NCBI GenBank assembly: GCA_026392115.1
Contig: JAPLCQ010000087.1
Coordinates: forward strand, 1 to 64,000
Reading direction: 5' to 3'
From: Armatimonadota bacterium
Lineage (GTDB): Bacteria; Armatimonadota; Chthonomonadetes; Chthonomonadales; CAJBBX01
Length of the DNA stretch: 64,000 nt
Below, piece after piece: positions 53,011 to 62,256 of this stretch (the first letter of the stretch is position 1; each line of letters begins with the position of its first letter). The translations under genes were made by a program, and so were the position numbers. The notes under the pieces were generated by a model. The model saw only the letters and a program-made list of their open reading frames with translations, searched no databases and had not been told where the DNA came from.

Positions 53011-54272
53011 TGGAATATGCAGTGCTCCGTGAAGTGCAGGGCCCAGGTGAGGACCATGAGGATGAGGCTGCCCAGCAGCACGATGTTGGCGATCTCGTTG
53101 CTCGAGGCGAGCTGGCCGATGTCGATCCCGCGGGCCGTCTGCTCCAGCGATAGGCGTGACATCACCGTATCGGCGGATCGGAGGGCGACCTCCATGGCGG
53201 ACTTCATCGTGCTGAACTGCGAGACGGCCAGGGCCGGGATCGCCAGGACCACAAGCGGCGACACCACCTGGTACTTCAGCCGCTGGTGCTCGTTGTAGAT
53301 GATGCAGTTGCGGCAGCGCTCGCGCTTCTGCGCCGGGCTGACGGAGCTGTTCTGCGGAATCTTGACCTCGGCGCCCACCACCTTGGGCGGCGGCGTCGCG
53401 ACGAGCGGCTTGAAGGGAGAGACGGGCTTTGCGGCCCCCAGCGGGTCGTCCAGGTTGTACCGATTGGCGTTATCGACCGGCTCATTGTCCTCGGGAACCA
53501 TGGAACGCGCTCGCGCCGCCTCGTGGGCCATGCCGACCATGGCCGTACGGATCACCTGCTCCTCGCACATGCAGCCCACCCGCACGCGCCAGCAGCGCTT
53601 CTGCAGATGGAAGACCGGGCAGTGGCTACGGACGAACTCGCGGCAGAAGGGGAGCTGGTAGCACTTGGCCATGGCGCCGATGAGGGGCGGCCGGATCGGC
53701 TCCTCCTCCTCGACCTCGGCTCCGAACTGCATGGCCGACCGCTGGGTCTTCTTCCGCGAGGAGCCGTAGCGGACGCGGTTCACCAGGTCGATGACGACCA
53801 GGATGATGCCGGGGATGGCCAGAACCAGCCCCGCGATCCGCGCCTCGTTGTAGACGGCCAGCGCGGCTGTGTTGCGGCCCGTCAGCCAGTTGGTGACGAG
53901 GCCCGGCGCACCCATCTCGACGCCCAGCGGCACGCCGTAGTAGAGCCCGGCGGCCAGGAGGACCAGGGCGTAGCCGAGCCCCTCCTCGGCCCAGTAGAGG
54001 ATCGACGACGTGAGGAGGAGCACCGCCAGCGAGATGTTCAGGTACGAGATGGCGCCCTGGATGTTGCCGATGATCCGGACGCGCGCGTCGTGGGTCAGCG
54101 ACTCCCACTGCCCGAGCCCGCCGCCCGTGAAGCCGTAGACCAGATAGCCCACCAGGACCAGCACGGCCAGACCGGACAGGAACATCAGCTTGCGCGACGC
54201 GTCCAGAAGCCACTGCGTGACCTTTTCGGCGCCGCCGGAGGTTCTGGACCTATTCCTTCTCACCGGGCGCAT
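52998..54272 (-). CDS. Cys-rich polytopic membrane protein, unknown
   Basis: A 424-residue protein. Likely membrane helices are at about residues 29-49, 74-94, 98-118, 147-164, 337-352 and 396-413. The long loop between helices 4 and 5 holds Cys204, 210, 218, 227, 234 and 236 (KCYQLPFCREFVRSHC, then RCWRVRVGCMC) and Cys320/323 (ERCRNCIIYN), suggesting a zinc or iron-sulfur site. I recognise no family. The ATG at 54272 follows ATCGGGGG. It sits between efp and accB and overlaps accB, so it is part of the acc unit. Confidence 0.7.
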   Translation of the reverse strand: MRPVRRNRSRTSGGAEKVTQWLLDASRKLMFLSGLAVLVLVGYLVYGFTGGGLGQWESLTHDARVRIIGNIQGAISYLNISLAVLLLTSSILYWAEEGLGYALVLLAAGLYYGVPLGVEMGAPGLVTNWLTGRNTAALAVYNEARIAGLVLAIPGIILVVIDLVNRVRYGSSRKKTQRSAMQFGAEVEEEEPIRPPLIGAMAKCYQLPFCREFVRSHCPVFHLQKRCWRVRVGCMCEEQVIRTAMVGMAHEAARARSMVPEDNEPVDNANRYNLDDPLGAAKPVSPFKPLVATPPPKVVGAEVKIPQNSSVSPAQKRERCRNCIIYNEHQRLKYQVVSPLVVLAIPALAVSQFSTMKSAMEVALRSADTVMSRLSLEQTARGIDIGQLASSNEIANIVLLGSLILMVLTWALHFTEHCIFQWKI

Positions 54273-54297
54273 CCCCCGATCGGCGCGGCCGCCAAGG

Positions 54298-54858
54298 CTA
54301 CTTGGCCCGCTCCAGGTAGTTGTCGGTGCGGGTATCGATCTTGATCCGGTCGCCGACATTGATGAAGAACGGCACGTTGATGACGGCGCCGGTCTCGACG
54401 GTGGCGGGCTTGCTGCCGCCCGAGGCCGTATCGCCCCGGACGCCCGGGTCGGTCTCCGTCACCTCGAGCTCCACGAAGAAGGGCACTTCGACGCCGATGA
54501 TGACGCCGGCGTGGTCCACCACCTGGACCTCCATGCCGTCCTTGAGGTACTTCACCGGATCGCCGATGGCGGCCCTGGTGACCGAGACCTGCTCGTAGGT
54601 CTGGCCGTCCATCAGGAAGTACTCGTCCTCCTGGTTGTAGAGGTACTGCATGGGCTTGCGCTCGATGTGCGCCTGCTCCATCTTCTCTCCGGCCCGGAAC
54701 GTCTTCTCGATGGTGGCCCCGGTTCGCAGGTTCCGAATCCGCGTGCGAACGAAGGCGCCGCCCTTGCCCGGCTTGACGTGCTGGAACTCCACGATGGTGA
54801 AGATATCGTTGTCCTGTATGATGGACAGGCCGTTCCTGAAATCACTGGTATCGATCAA
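54298..54858 (-). CDS. efp: Translation elongation factor P
   Basis: A 186-residue factor that relieves ribosome stalling at proline runs. The three beta-barrel domains are intact: MIDTSDFRNGLSIIQD, the loop HVKPGKGGAF with Lys32 at the position that is modified in other bacteria, and the C-terminal GDRIKIDTRTDNYLERAK signature. I chose the TTG at 54858, which gives the canonical N-terminus and is 9 bases from GGGAGGG; the TTG three codons earlier overlaps the ribosome site. A GGGGC/GCCCC hairpin lies at 54883-54896 in the leader. Confidence 0.95.
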   Translation of the reverse strand: MIDTSDFRNGLSIIQDNDIFTIVEFQHVKPGKGGAFVRTRIRNLRTGATIEKTFRAGEKMEQAHIERKPMQYLYNQEDEYFLMDGQTYEQVSVTRAAIGDPVKYLKDGMEVQVVDHAGVIIGVEVPFFVELEVTETDPGVRGDTASGGSKPATVETGAVINVPFFINVGDRIKIDTRTDNYLERAK

Positions 54859-54960
54859 CTGACGCAACCCTCCCGTAGCTCAGGGGCGTGCGCCCCCGAC
54901 TCGCAGACGGATAGTTTACCATAGGCCCGCCGACGCCCTCCCGAGGCCAGCCGCGCGGTA

Positions 54961-55731
54961 TCACTCCTCGTCGGTGTCCCACCAGAAGAACCAGAAGTCC
55001 GACGCCATCAGCGACGCAGCCAACTCGGAGAGCGTATCCTGGAAATCGAGCAGGTCCGGGCAGTAGGCGACCATCTCGTGAGCGAGAGCCAGGGCCTCGC
55101 TCTCGTCAGCGGGCCGCCGGGTCACGCTGCACTCGATGCAACTGCCGGTTATGGCGATCACCTCGGCGCCGTAGCGGAGTTGCCAGTCGCGCAGGAGTAC
55201 CACGTGCTGCTCCGGCGGCGGGCACGCGAACCAGTCGCCGAAACGTACATGGGCCGGGACCTGCCAGCCGCTCGCGCATGGGATCCGGGCGATGGCAACT
55301 TCAGCAAACGGCTTTCGGGTGCGTGCATCCACGTGCGCCGTCGGTGCGATGGGCTCGATGTCGTCGTCGTCGGGCCACTCACCGACCTCCACAGGACCAG
55401 GGCCATCGGGACCCTCGTCATCGCTCTCGTCGAGCGCCTCCTGCAGGGTCTGCAGGACGGCCTCGGCAGTCCAGTTGCGGGACGCGAAGAGGATATCCTC
55501 AGGTGCTTGGTCGCCCTGCCGGTAGACATCCAGCAAATCTGCGACATCGTCCGGGCTTCCCAAGATGACCGGCACGAAGCGCCCTTCGGCCTCGTCCGCC
55601 ATCCGGGCGCGCCGTTCCAGCGCCTCGACGCCGGGGACGATGACGGTCTCGAACGGGAAGCCCTGCGGAACCGGCGCCGCCTCGGCCTTCTGCTTGCCGC
55701 CGCCGCCGAAAAGTCTCCCCAACCAACCCAT
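54961..55731 (-). CDS. DUF4253-domain protein
   Basis: A 256-residue soluble protein. Residues 1-14 are MGWLGRLFGGGGKQ, possibly membrane-associated. The C-terminal 110 residues carry the DUF4253 pattern, LLRDWQLRYGAEVIAITGSC, RPADESEALALAHEMVAYCP and FWFFWWD. A very acidic linker (ALDESDDEGPDGPG) separates the two parts. The function of the family is unknown. The start at 55731 follows GGAGGTG. Confidence 0.85.
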   Translation of the reverse strand: MGWLGRLFGGGGKQKAEAAPVPQGFPFETVIVPGVEALERRARMADEAEGRFVPVILGSPDDVADLLDVYRQGDQAPEDILFASRNWTAEAVLQTLQEALDESDDEGPDGPGPVEVGEWPDDDDIEPIAPTAHVDARTRKPFAEVAIARIPCASGWQVPAHVRFGDWFACPPPEQHVVLLRDWQLRYGAEVIAITGSCIECSVTRRPADESEALALAHEMVAYCPDLLDFQDTLSELAASLMASDFWFFWWDTDEE

Positions 55732-55857
55732 GCCGCACCTCCGTCGGAATGATACCGGCATGGTACCCATTGGCGCGCGGGCGTAGCGCATAATGGCCTA
55801 TGGCCGATCCCGTACTGCCGCGTTCGCGTTGGCGCGGTCGGCGGAGGGCGGCTCCCC

Positions 55858-58563
55858 ATGAGGCTCCTACGATCGGCGCTCGGCGCGGCCGCACTGGCCT
55901 GCGTCGCGCCGGCGGCGTTTGCACGTCAGCCCCAGCGGCTGACAGCCCGGTTCGCCGAGGGGCGGGAGGGCTGGCTCGCCGTGCCGCCCCCCACGGCGCC
56001 GCCCACGCAGATCGGCCTCACGGAAGGCCCCCCGGCGGGCCGCTCGCTGCGCCTCCGCTACGCGGTGACGGCCAGGAAGCTGGCCGGCGTCATCCACCCG
56101 GTCGACGGCCTTCTGGGCGGAGGCATCCGTCTGCGCGCGAAGACCGACACGCCCACGACGCTGGTGGTCGGGTGCATCGAGCGGGACGGCTCCTCCTACA
56201 TGCGCACGCTGCAGACCCGGGCGGGTGAATGGGTACGCTTCGAGGCGGCCTTCAGCTCCCTGACCCTGAGCGACGACTCCAAGGACGAGAACGGCGCGCT
56301 GGACCTGGCGCAGGTGGCCAACGTGGTCATCGCCGACGCGGGCGGCTTCATGCCCACGACGGGCATGGATCGGACTCTCTGGCTGGACGACATCGAGCTG
56401 GGCGCCGATGTGGCGGGCGCCGGCGCGAGCCCCTACACGCCGCTGCTGCCCTGCGGCCCCGCCTCGGCGTCGGGCAGCCGGGCAACGCGCGGCGTTCGCT
56501 ACGCGCCGGGTAAGTTCGGTCGGGCCATGGTGGCCGACAGGCCAGGCGCCCAGGGGCTCGTGCCGGTGCGCGTCGCCGCCGACGATGCCGGATGGAGCCG
56601 ACGGCAGGGCGCCATCGAGATGTGGCTCCGCCCCACGGTCGACGTGGCCGCCATCCCGGACTTCAGCGGCATCGTCTCGCTGCAGCAGGAGCCCTTCATG
56701 CCGGGGTTCAAGGGAAGCCTGCAGCTCTTCATGACCGGCTCGCACCAGCTGGCGTTCATGCTCAACGGCTCCATGGAGAACCTGGCCGCGTCGTTGCCCC
56801 TGCAGTGGAAGGCCGGCCGTTGGCGCCATGTGGCGGTCACCTGGGGCCCGGCGGGCATGAGGCTCTATGTGGACGGCGTGGCGGCGGGCTCCGGGCGCGT
56901 CACGGGAGGCCCGTCGGCTCCGGCCGGCGATCTCGTGGTGGGCAGCCACGCATGGACCATCGTCTCCTCGCGCCCGTCGATGATGGCCTTCGACGACCTG
57001 CGCGTCTCCTCGCGGCAGCGGTCCGACGCCGAAATCATGGCGTCGGCGCGCCGCACCGAGCCGATCGCCCGTGACGCGGACACCGTTGCGCTGGAGCGGT
57101 TCGACGGCTCTCCCGCGCCGCCCGCCGCGCTCACGGGCGGCTCGTGGCCCTGGCACAGCTTCCGGCCGGGACAGCCCGTCACGCTGAGCGTTCCGGGTCG
57201 GCAACCGGTCCGCGGTCGCATCTCCGAGGCCGGCGGGCGCGCCGCGGCGACCCTGACCCCCTCCGCGGGAAGCCTCCGATCCGCGGGACTCGCGCATCCG
57301 GGCTTCTACCGCGTGACGGCTGGAACGGCCGACGAGTGGCTGCGGGCGCTGCCCAGGGCCGCCATCCCCCGCGACCCCTTCTTCGGCGCCTCGGCCTGCT
57401 ACGCGCAGATGCCCGACGGCGAGCGCTTCTTCCGGCTCGCGCGGGAGGCCGGCGTCCAGACGCTGCGCATGCCCTTCGAGTGGTTCGAGATCGAGCCGCG
57501 GGAAGGGCGGTTCGTCTGGGAGAAGTACGACCGCATCGCGGCCTGGGCCGCCGGGCACGGCGTGGAGCTCATCCCCACGTTCATCTGGGAGAAGCCGCAG
57601 CCCGCTTGGGCGGGGCCCGGCGAGGCCAAGGCGGGCCTCGAAAGCCAGGAGCGCTACCCGCCCACCGACATGGCCCGGTGGCGCCGCTTCGTGGGCGCGG
57701 TGGTGGCGCGGTACAAGGGGACGATCCACTGGTGGATCCCGGCCAACGAGCCGAACCTGGCGCGCTACTGGCACCCGAAGCCCGACGCCCGCGCCTACAC
57801 GGAGCTGCTCCGGCACACCCGCGAGGCGGCGCGCCAGGCCGATCCGAGCGCCCGCATGCTGGGATTGAGCGCGTCGGGGATCGACCTCCGGTTCATGGAG
57901 GAGTGCTTCAAGGCGGGCGCGCTGAAGTACTGCGACGCCGTGGGCGTCCACCCTTACAACTGCCCGCGCGACCCCGACGAGGCGGCGCCGATCAACATCA
58001 TGGACCCGGCTTCCCGGCGCGATACGTGGCGCGAGGGCCTCCGTGCGGCCGGCGCGCTGATCCGCCGCTACGGGGGCGCCCAGAAGCTCTGGCTGGACGA
58101 GGCAGGGCAGCCCTACCGCAACGACTTCCTTGCGCCCGACTGGGGCCGCCCGGAGCCCGAGGCCGCGCGCATCCTGGCCAAGGAGCTGGTGGAGGCGCGG
58201 GCAAGCGGCTGCGTCGATCGCGTGCTCTGGTTCTCGTTCTACGGCGGCGACTACGGCTCGTTCGCGCTGGTGCGGCCCGACGGCAGCCCGTCACTGCCGC
58301 TGGCGGCCTTCTGCGCCGCGCGGGCCATGCTGGCGGGCTCCGCCTACCTCGGCGACGGCAAGCGCGGCCCGGGAGTGGCTTCGCGGCGCTTCAGAACCGC
58401 CCGGGGCAACGTCGAGGTGTTGTGGAGCGCCGCCGGCGCGGCGACGGTTCGGCTGCCGCGCGGATCAACCGCATACGACCTCTACGGCTTCCCAATGGCC
58501 TTGCGCGGCGCCGAGCGGGCGCTGAAGCTGACGGCGTCGCCGGTCACCATCGCGGGGCCGTAA
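55858..58563 (+). CDS. Secreted modular glycosidase: LamG-like domain plus clan GH-A barrel
   Basis: A 901-residue protein. Signal peptide 1-22. A carbohydrate-binding-like sandwich (about 27-185), then a concanavalin/LamG-like domain (about 215-420: QGAIEMWLRPTVDVAAIPDF, WRHVAVTWGPAGMRLYVDG) and a TIM barrel (about 500-860). The acid/base Glu is likely in WWIPANEPNLARYW (about 630) and the nucleophile in LWLDEAGQPY (about 747), the pattern of GH39/GH5-type retaining enzymes. The substrate is unknown. It diverges from the DUF4253 gene. Confidence 0.82.
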   Translation: MRLLRSALGAAALACVAPAAFARQPQRLTARFAEGREGWLAVPPPTAPPTQIGLTEGPPAGRSLRLRYAVTARKLAGVIHPVDGLLGGGIRLRAKTDTPTTLVVGCIERDGSSYMRTLQTRAGEWVRFEAAFSSLTLSDDSKDENGALDLAQVANVVIADAGGFMPTTGMDRTLWLDDIELGADVAGAGASPYTPLLPCGPASASGSRATRGVRYAPGKFGRAMVADRPGAQGLVPVRVAADDAGWSRRQGAIEMWLRPTVDVAAIPDFSGIVSLQQEPFMPGFKGSLQLFMTGSHQLAFMLNGSMENLAASLPLQWKAGRWRHVAVTWGPAGMRLYVDGVAAGSGRVTGGPSAPAGDLVVGSHAWTIVSSRPSMMAFDDLRVSSRQRSDAEIMASARRTEPIARDADTVALERFDGSPAPPAALTGGSWPWHSFRPGQPVTLSVPGRQPVRGRISEAGGRAAATLTPSAGSLRSAGLAHPGFYRVTAGTADEWLRALPRAAIPRDPFFGASACYAQMPDGERFFRLAREAGVQTLRMPFEWFEIEPREGRFVWEKYDRIAAWAAGHGVELIPTFIWEKPQPAWAGPGEAKAGLESQERYPPTDMARWRRFVGAVVARYKGTIHWWIPANEPNLARYWHPKPDARAYTELLRHTREAARQADPSARMLGLSASGIDLRFMEECFKAGALKYCDAVGVHPYNCPRDPDEAAPINIMDPASRRDTWREGLRAAGALIRRYGGAQKLWLDEAGQPYRNDFLAPDWGRPEPEAARILAKELVEARASGCVDRVLWFSFYGGDYGSFALVRPDGSPSLPLAAFCAARAMLAGSAYLGDGKRGPGVASRRFRTARGNVEVLWSAAGAATVRLPRGSTAYDLYGFPMALRGAERALKLTASPVTIAGP

Positions 58564-58567
58564 GGGG

Positions 58568-58614
58568 GCGCAGGGCGGCGGCCGAGGGGTTCACCCGGAG
58601 CCGCCGCCCTGCGC
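58568..58614. terminator. Bidirectional hairpin between convergent genes
   Basis: GCGCAGGGCGGCGGC (58568-58582) and GCCGCCGCCCTGCGC (58600-58614) form a perfect 15-bp stem between the modular glycosidase (+) and the SGNH hydrolase (-). No T-run. Confidence 0.65.
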
Positions 58615-58622
58615 GAAAGATG

Positions 58623-59879
58623 TTACTGCGCCGCCTCCACCGTGTAGGTGTGCGGTACCGGACGGGCCGCCTGCCGCTGCTGCCGCGCGATGTCGGCGTC
58701 CCAGGCGTCCATGGCCGCCAGCGCGGCGTCGCTCTTGGGCGACTTGCACCAGTCAAGCGGCAGCTGCACCTGGCGCCAGCGGGTGAAGTGGACCTGGTTG
58801 TGCGAGAGCGTCAGGGCGTGGACGCGGGCGGCCTGCTCCGCCATGGGCGTGGCCGCGAGGGCCAGGTTGACGCCCCGGGCCAGGTCGGCGGCGGGGTAGA
58901 CGCCCGCTTCCCGGCCGTCGATGCTCAACCGGTAGCTGCCGCCGGAGAGGCCCGCGACGCGGACGATCTGGCGGTTGAGGGTCTCCTGGAAGTCCGACGA
59001 GGCCAGAACCAGCGCGAAGGTCGCCTCCTTCGAGTCGACGGGCATGGGAAGCGCCTTGTCCAGCTGCGTCCAGGTGAGCTTGGCGCCGGGCGTGACGCCG
59101 CCGACGGTGCAGTTCTGTGTGCTGGTCGCCTTGCCCGCCCGGGCGTCGATCTCCACCGAGGAGACCAGCGCAGGGGCCCGCCAGGCCTTCAGGAGGCACG
59201 CGGCCATGGTCAACTGGCCGGCCGGGCCGGGATGCACGCGGTCGGCGATGATCTTCTGCGCCAGCGCCGCGTCGGTGGTGTTGGCCTTCTTCAGCATGGC
59301 GACCACGTCCGTGCAGAGGTCGGCGACGCCCAGCTTCTTCTCGTCGGCAAGCTGCTGCACGAAGTCGCCGTAGCGCACGAGGACGTTGTTGTAGCCGCCG
59401 GGGAACGCGGGCGCGCGGGTCACGTCGTCGAACGGCGAAGGGCGGATGAGCGTCATGCGCAGGTTCGGCAGGGCGCCCTTCATGGTGCTGACGATGTTGC
59501 GGTAGCCGTCGGCGTAGGTCTTGAAGATGCCCTCGTCGAAGGCGCGGTACGAGCCGTCGTTCATGCCGAGCATCACGGTCATGACGGTGGGCTTGTAGGC
59601 GATGACGTCGCGCTTCAGGCGCACGTCGACGGGGCCGCCGCCGCCGCCCGTCACGCGGTCGCCGCCCCAGCCCGAGTGCGTGAACGTGACGTTCAGTCCC
59701 GGGAAGCGGGTGACCACGAAGGTCTCCACGAACGTCGTATAGAGCCTCTGGTCGGTGATGCTGTCACCGTAGAAGACGACCCGGTCGCCCTGCTTGAGCG
59801 CGAACTGGGCCAGGCAGGCCCCGGTCGCCAGCGTCAGCGCCAGCAGCGCCACCGCCGTCGTCATGATCCTTCGCAGCAT
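58623..59879 (-). CDS. Secreted SGNH/GDSL hydrolase, larger form
   Basis: A 418-residue protein with a signal peptide (cleavage near GACLAQ). Block I is VVFYGDSITDQRLY, block II THSGWGGDRVTG, block III VMLGMNDGSY and block V DRVHPGPAGQ, giving the Ser, Gly, Asn and Asp/His residues. The last 170 residues (VSSVEIDARAGKATSTQNC onwards) are a beta-rich accessory domain often found in planctomycete-type GDSL proteins. It is probably a carbohydrate or ester deacylase; only distantly similar to the hydrolase at 2785. Confidence 0.88.
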   Translation of the reverse strand: MLRRIMTTAVALLALTLATGACLAQFALKQGDRVVFYGDSITDQRLYTTFVETFVVTRFPGLNVTFTHSGWGGDRVTGGGGGPVDVRLKRDVIAYKPTVMTVMLGMNDGSYRAFDEGIFKTYADGYRNIVSTMKGALPNLRMTLIRPSPFDDVTRAPAFPGGYNNVLVRYGDFVQQLADEKKLGVADLCTDVVAMLKKANTTDAALAQKIIADRVHPGPAGQLTMAACLLKAWRAPALVSSVEIDARAGKATSTQNCTVGGVTPGAKLTWTQLDKALPMPVDSKEATFALVLASSDFQETLNRQIVRVAGLSGGSYRLSIDGREAGVYPAADLARGVNLALAATPMAEQAARVHALTLSHNQVHFTRWRQVQLPLDWCKSPKSDAALAAMDAWDADIARQQRQAARPVPHTYTVEAAQ

Positions 59880-60013
59880 AGTGCTCCCTCCCGCGGCCGG
59901 TTCCGTAGCGCCGGCTCCCTGCCGATCGCCGCGCCGCGCACCCGGTATTATGCACGGCTGGAGCGCCGCATGGGCGCGTTGCCCGGCGGGTAGCGCCGCA
60001 ACCGCGCTTGCCG

Positions 60014-60019
60014 TATAAT
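60014..60019 (+). promoter_or_regulatory. -10 box of Uma2 copy 3
   Basis: TATAAT lies 31 bases ahead of the ATG at 60050; GGAGGAG is the ribosome site. The -35 position has no good match. Confidence 0.5.
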
Positions 60020-60049
60020 GCCATGGAAGGGTCGTGGACGGAGGAGCCC

Positions 60050-60706
60050 ATGAGCGTCGTCATTGAACCGATCACCCGGATGGTGCAGTGGGACGAGCCC
60101 ATTGATGCGCTGGTGCGGATGCGCACGCGCGAGAGGGCGCGCCGCCGCCGCTTCATCGATACCGTGCGCGAGGACCAGAAAGCGGAGTTCATCTACGGGG
60201 AGGTTGTCGTGCATTCGCCCGTCACGCTACGTCACAACGAAGTCTCATCGCGGCTCGCCACGCTGCTCCGCGCCCACTGCCAGCGCGAGTCCCTGGGGAA
60301 GGTGGGCATCGAGAAGCTGATGATCTCGCTCTCCCGGAACGACTACGAGCCCGATGTCTGCTGGTTCGGCCCCGCCAAAGCCTCCGACCTGCGGCCCGAC
60401 CAGCGCCGCTTCCCGGCCCCGGACTTCGTGGCGGAGGCGCTCTCGCCATCGACCGAAGCCAACGACCGCGGAGTGAAGCGGGTCGACTACGCCGCCCACG
60501 GCGTGGCCGAGTACTGGATCATCGATCCCGAGGGGGAGACGGTGGAGCCGCTGATCCTATCGGGCGCCGCTTACGCCGACGCGCCGCCGGTGCGGCAGGG
60601 CGACCTCTCGTCCGCCACGATACCCGGTTTCCGCATCCCCGTGCGCGCCCTGTTCGACGACAAGGCCTGCCACGCCGCCCTGGCCGCGCTCTTCCTCGAG
60701 CCCTGA
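60050..60706 (+). CDS. Uma2-family protein, copy 3
   Basis: A 218-residue Uma2 (DUF820) protein. EFIYGEVVVHSPVTLRHNEV holds the first acidic residue, YEPDVCWFG carries Asp102, PDFVAEALSPST carries Glu129 and a Lys at about 143 precedes YAAHGVAEYWIID. The N-terminal 40 residues (very Arg-rich RTRERARRRRFID) are not in the other two copies. A single-gene unit in its own promoter. The role is unknown. Confidence 0.88.
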   Translation: MSVVIEPITRMVQWDEPIDALVRMRTRERARRRRFIDTVREDQKAEFIYGEVVVHSPVTLRHNEVSSRLATLLRAHCQRESLGKVGIEKLMISLSRNDYEPDVCWFGPAKASDLRPDQRRFPAPDFVAEALSPSTEANDRGVKRVDYAAHGVAEYWIIDPEGETVEPLILSGAAYADAPPVRQGDLSSATIPGFRIPVRALFDDKACHAALAALFLEP

Positions 60707-61272
60707 GGTTCGGCTACAGCGTTCGCACCCGTAGCCCGGCGCGCAGCGCAAGCCACCGCGGCGCCGGAATCGGGGTCCTTCGCTGCGTTCGGCGCGCACG
60801 CCGTCAGTCCGGTCAACACGGTCAAGCCGTGCCCTTGACGTCATCCTGACGCGAAGCGGAAGGAACCCCCGGCCTGAGCCGCCGCACCCGGGGGACCACC
60901 CCGACCCGCCGTTCAGCGCGACGCCAACGGAAGCGCCGTGCAACGCGGAAGCGCGGCGGGTGGCTTACGGGGGGTCCTTCGGCCATACGGCGGCCTCAGG
61001 ATGACGGCCCGGGGGCAGGGCGCACGGCCCTTGACGGCCGTGCTGAGCGACGCCAAGCACCCCGACTCGCGCACCGCACCCTCGTACCCGAGCGCGAAGC
61101 GCAGGCCACCAGGGCAGGCCCCCGCGCAAGCCACCGCGCCGCCGGAGTCGGGGTCCTTCGCTGCGTTCGGCGCTATGGCAGGGGCAAGCGCCGCGGCAAG
61201 GGTCCAAGGGACTCGCTTCTCTGCCATGGGAAAGCGAGTCCGTTGCCCACGTCGCGGCCGGCCGCGAGACAG
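60707..61272. repeat. Gene-free spacer with REP-like direct and inverted repeats
   Basis: About 565 bases with no gene. A 50-base direct repeat occurs at 60746-60795 and 61124-61173 (48 of 50 identical), each containing GGGGTCCTTCGCTGCGTTCG. GTCATCCTGA at 60840-60849 and GAAGGAACCCC at 60859-60869 are inverted relatives of GGGGTCCTTC at 60971-60980 and TCAGGATGAC at 60996-61005. The GGGTCCTTCG and CAGGATGAC text is typical of dispersed intergenic repeats in high-GC bacteria. Confidence 0.8.
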
Positions 61273-62256
61273 TCAGAGCTCCGCGGTGGTGCTGTCGTAG
61301 AACTCCACGTACTCGTCCGGCGCCGGGCCTTCGCGCATGGCGATGGCCGCGCGCGGGTGCTGGTTGTAGAGCCCCGTGATGTAGTAGGGCGCGCTGGGGC
61401 CCCAGTCGTACCGGGCGCGGAGGGGCAGTATCTGCTCCTGGATGAACTTCAGCACCGGCCGCAGCTTGAACTTTGGGTTGCGGAGCCAGCCGAGCAGCAG
61501 CTCCATGGGGCAGTTGCCCGCGCCGCGGCCCAGGCCCATCATGGAGGCGTCGGCCCGGTTGCAGCCCAGGATGATGGCCTCGATGGTGTTGGCGAAGGCG
61601 AGCTGCAGGTTGTTGTGCGCGTGGATGCCCACGTGCCGCCCGTCGCCCGCCGCCGCCTGGTAGAGCTGCACCAGCTGGTCCACCTGCTCGCGGTAGAGGT
61701 TCCCGAAGCTGTCCACCACCACCAGCGTGCCGGTGGGCGTCCGCGCCGCTACCTCCAGCGCCTGGGCCAGCTCGGCCGAGCCGACGATGGAGATGGCCAT
61801 GACGTTGATGGTCGTCTCGTAGCCCAGCTCGTGGTAGTGGTGCACCATCTCCACGGCTTCGGATATCTGGTGGACGTAGCAGGCCACGCGCATGAGCCCC
61901 AGCACGCTCTCGGAGGCGGGGACGTCGTGCTTGCGCCAGTCCGACTTGCCTCCGGCATCGACCATGGCGGAGAGCGTCAGGCCGGTCCGCGCGGCGTCAT
62001 GGTCGCCGAAGACGCGGCGCAGGTCCTCCTCGCGGCTGTGGCGCCACTTGCCGTACTTCGGCTCGGGGAAGGCGTCCGGCGAGTTGCGATAGCCCACTTC
62101 CATCATGTCGATGCCAGCCTCGAGGCAGGTGTCGTAGAGGGCCTTGGCGAAGTCGTCGCTGAAGTGGGAATTGGTGACCAGGCCTCCGTCGCGCAGGGTG
62201 CAGTCGAGCACCTTGATCTCGGGCCTGTAGGTGATCCATGGAGCGTTATCCGGCAC
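61273..62256 (-). CDS. HMGL-like (DRE-TIM) aldolase / carboligase
   Basis: A protein of about 327 residues. IKVLDCTLRDGGLVTNSHF is the DRE-TIM metal motif near residue 14, and IHAHNNLQLAFANTIEA with ASMMGLGRGAGNCPMELLL is the second family signature, as in 4-hydroxy-2-oxovalerate aldolase, homocitrate synthase and related enzymes. The substrate cannot be told; the sequence also carries a C-terminal YYITGLYNQHPRAAI end. The frame opens at a TTG (62334), but GGAGAAG sits just before the GTG at 62256, which gives a more usual N-terminus; the start is uncertain. Confidence 0.82.
   Translation of the reverse strand: MPDNAPWITYRPEIKVLDCTLRDGGLVTNSHFSDDFAKALYDTCLEAGIDMMEVGYRNSPDAFPEPKYGKWRHSREEDLRRVFGDHDAARTGLTLSAMVDAGGKSDWRKHDVPASESVLGLMRVACYVHQISEAVEMVHHYHELGYETTINVMAISIVGSAELAQALEVAARTPTGTLVVVDSFGNLYREQVDQLVQLYQAAAGDGRHVGIHAHNNLQLAFANTIEAIILGCNRADASMMGLGRGAGNCPMELLLGWLRNPKFKLRPVLKFIQEQILPLRARYDWGPSAPYYITGLYNQHPRAAIAMREGPAPDEYVEFYDSTTAEL

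Noticed and set aside
60707-61272. Possible protein genes in the repeat-rich spacer
   Set aside because: Short open frames exist on both strands but are Arg/Pro/Ala-rich shadows across direct and inverted repeats, without ribosome sites or homology.
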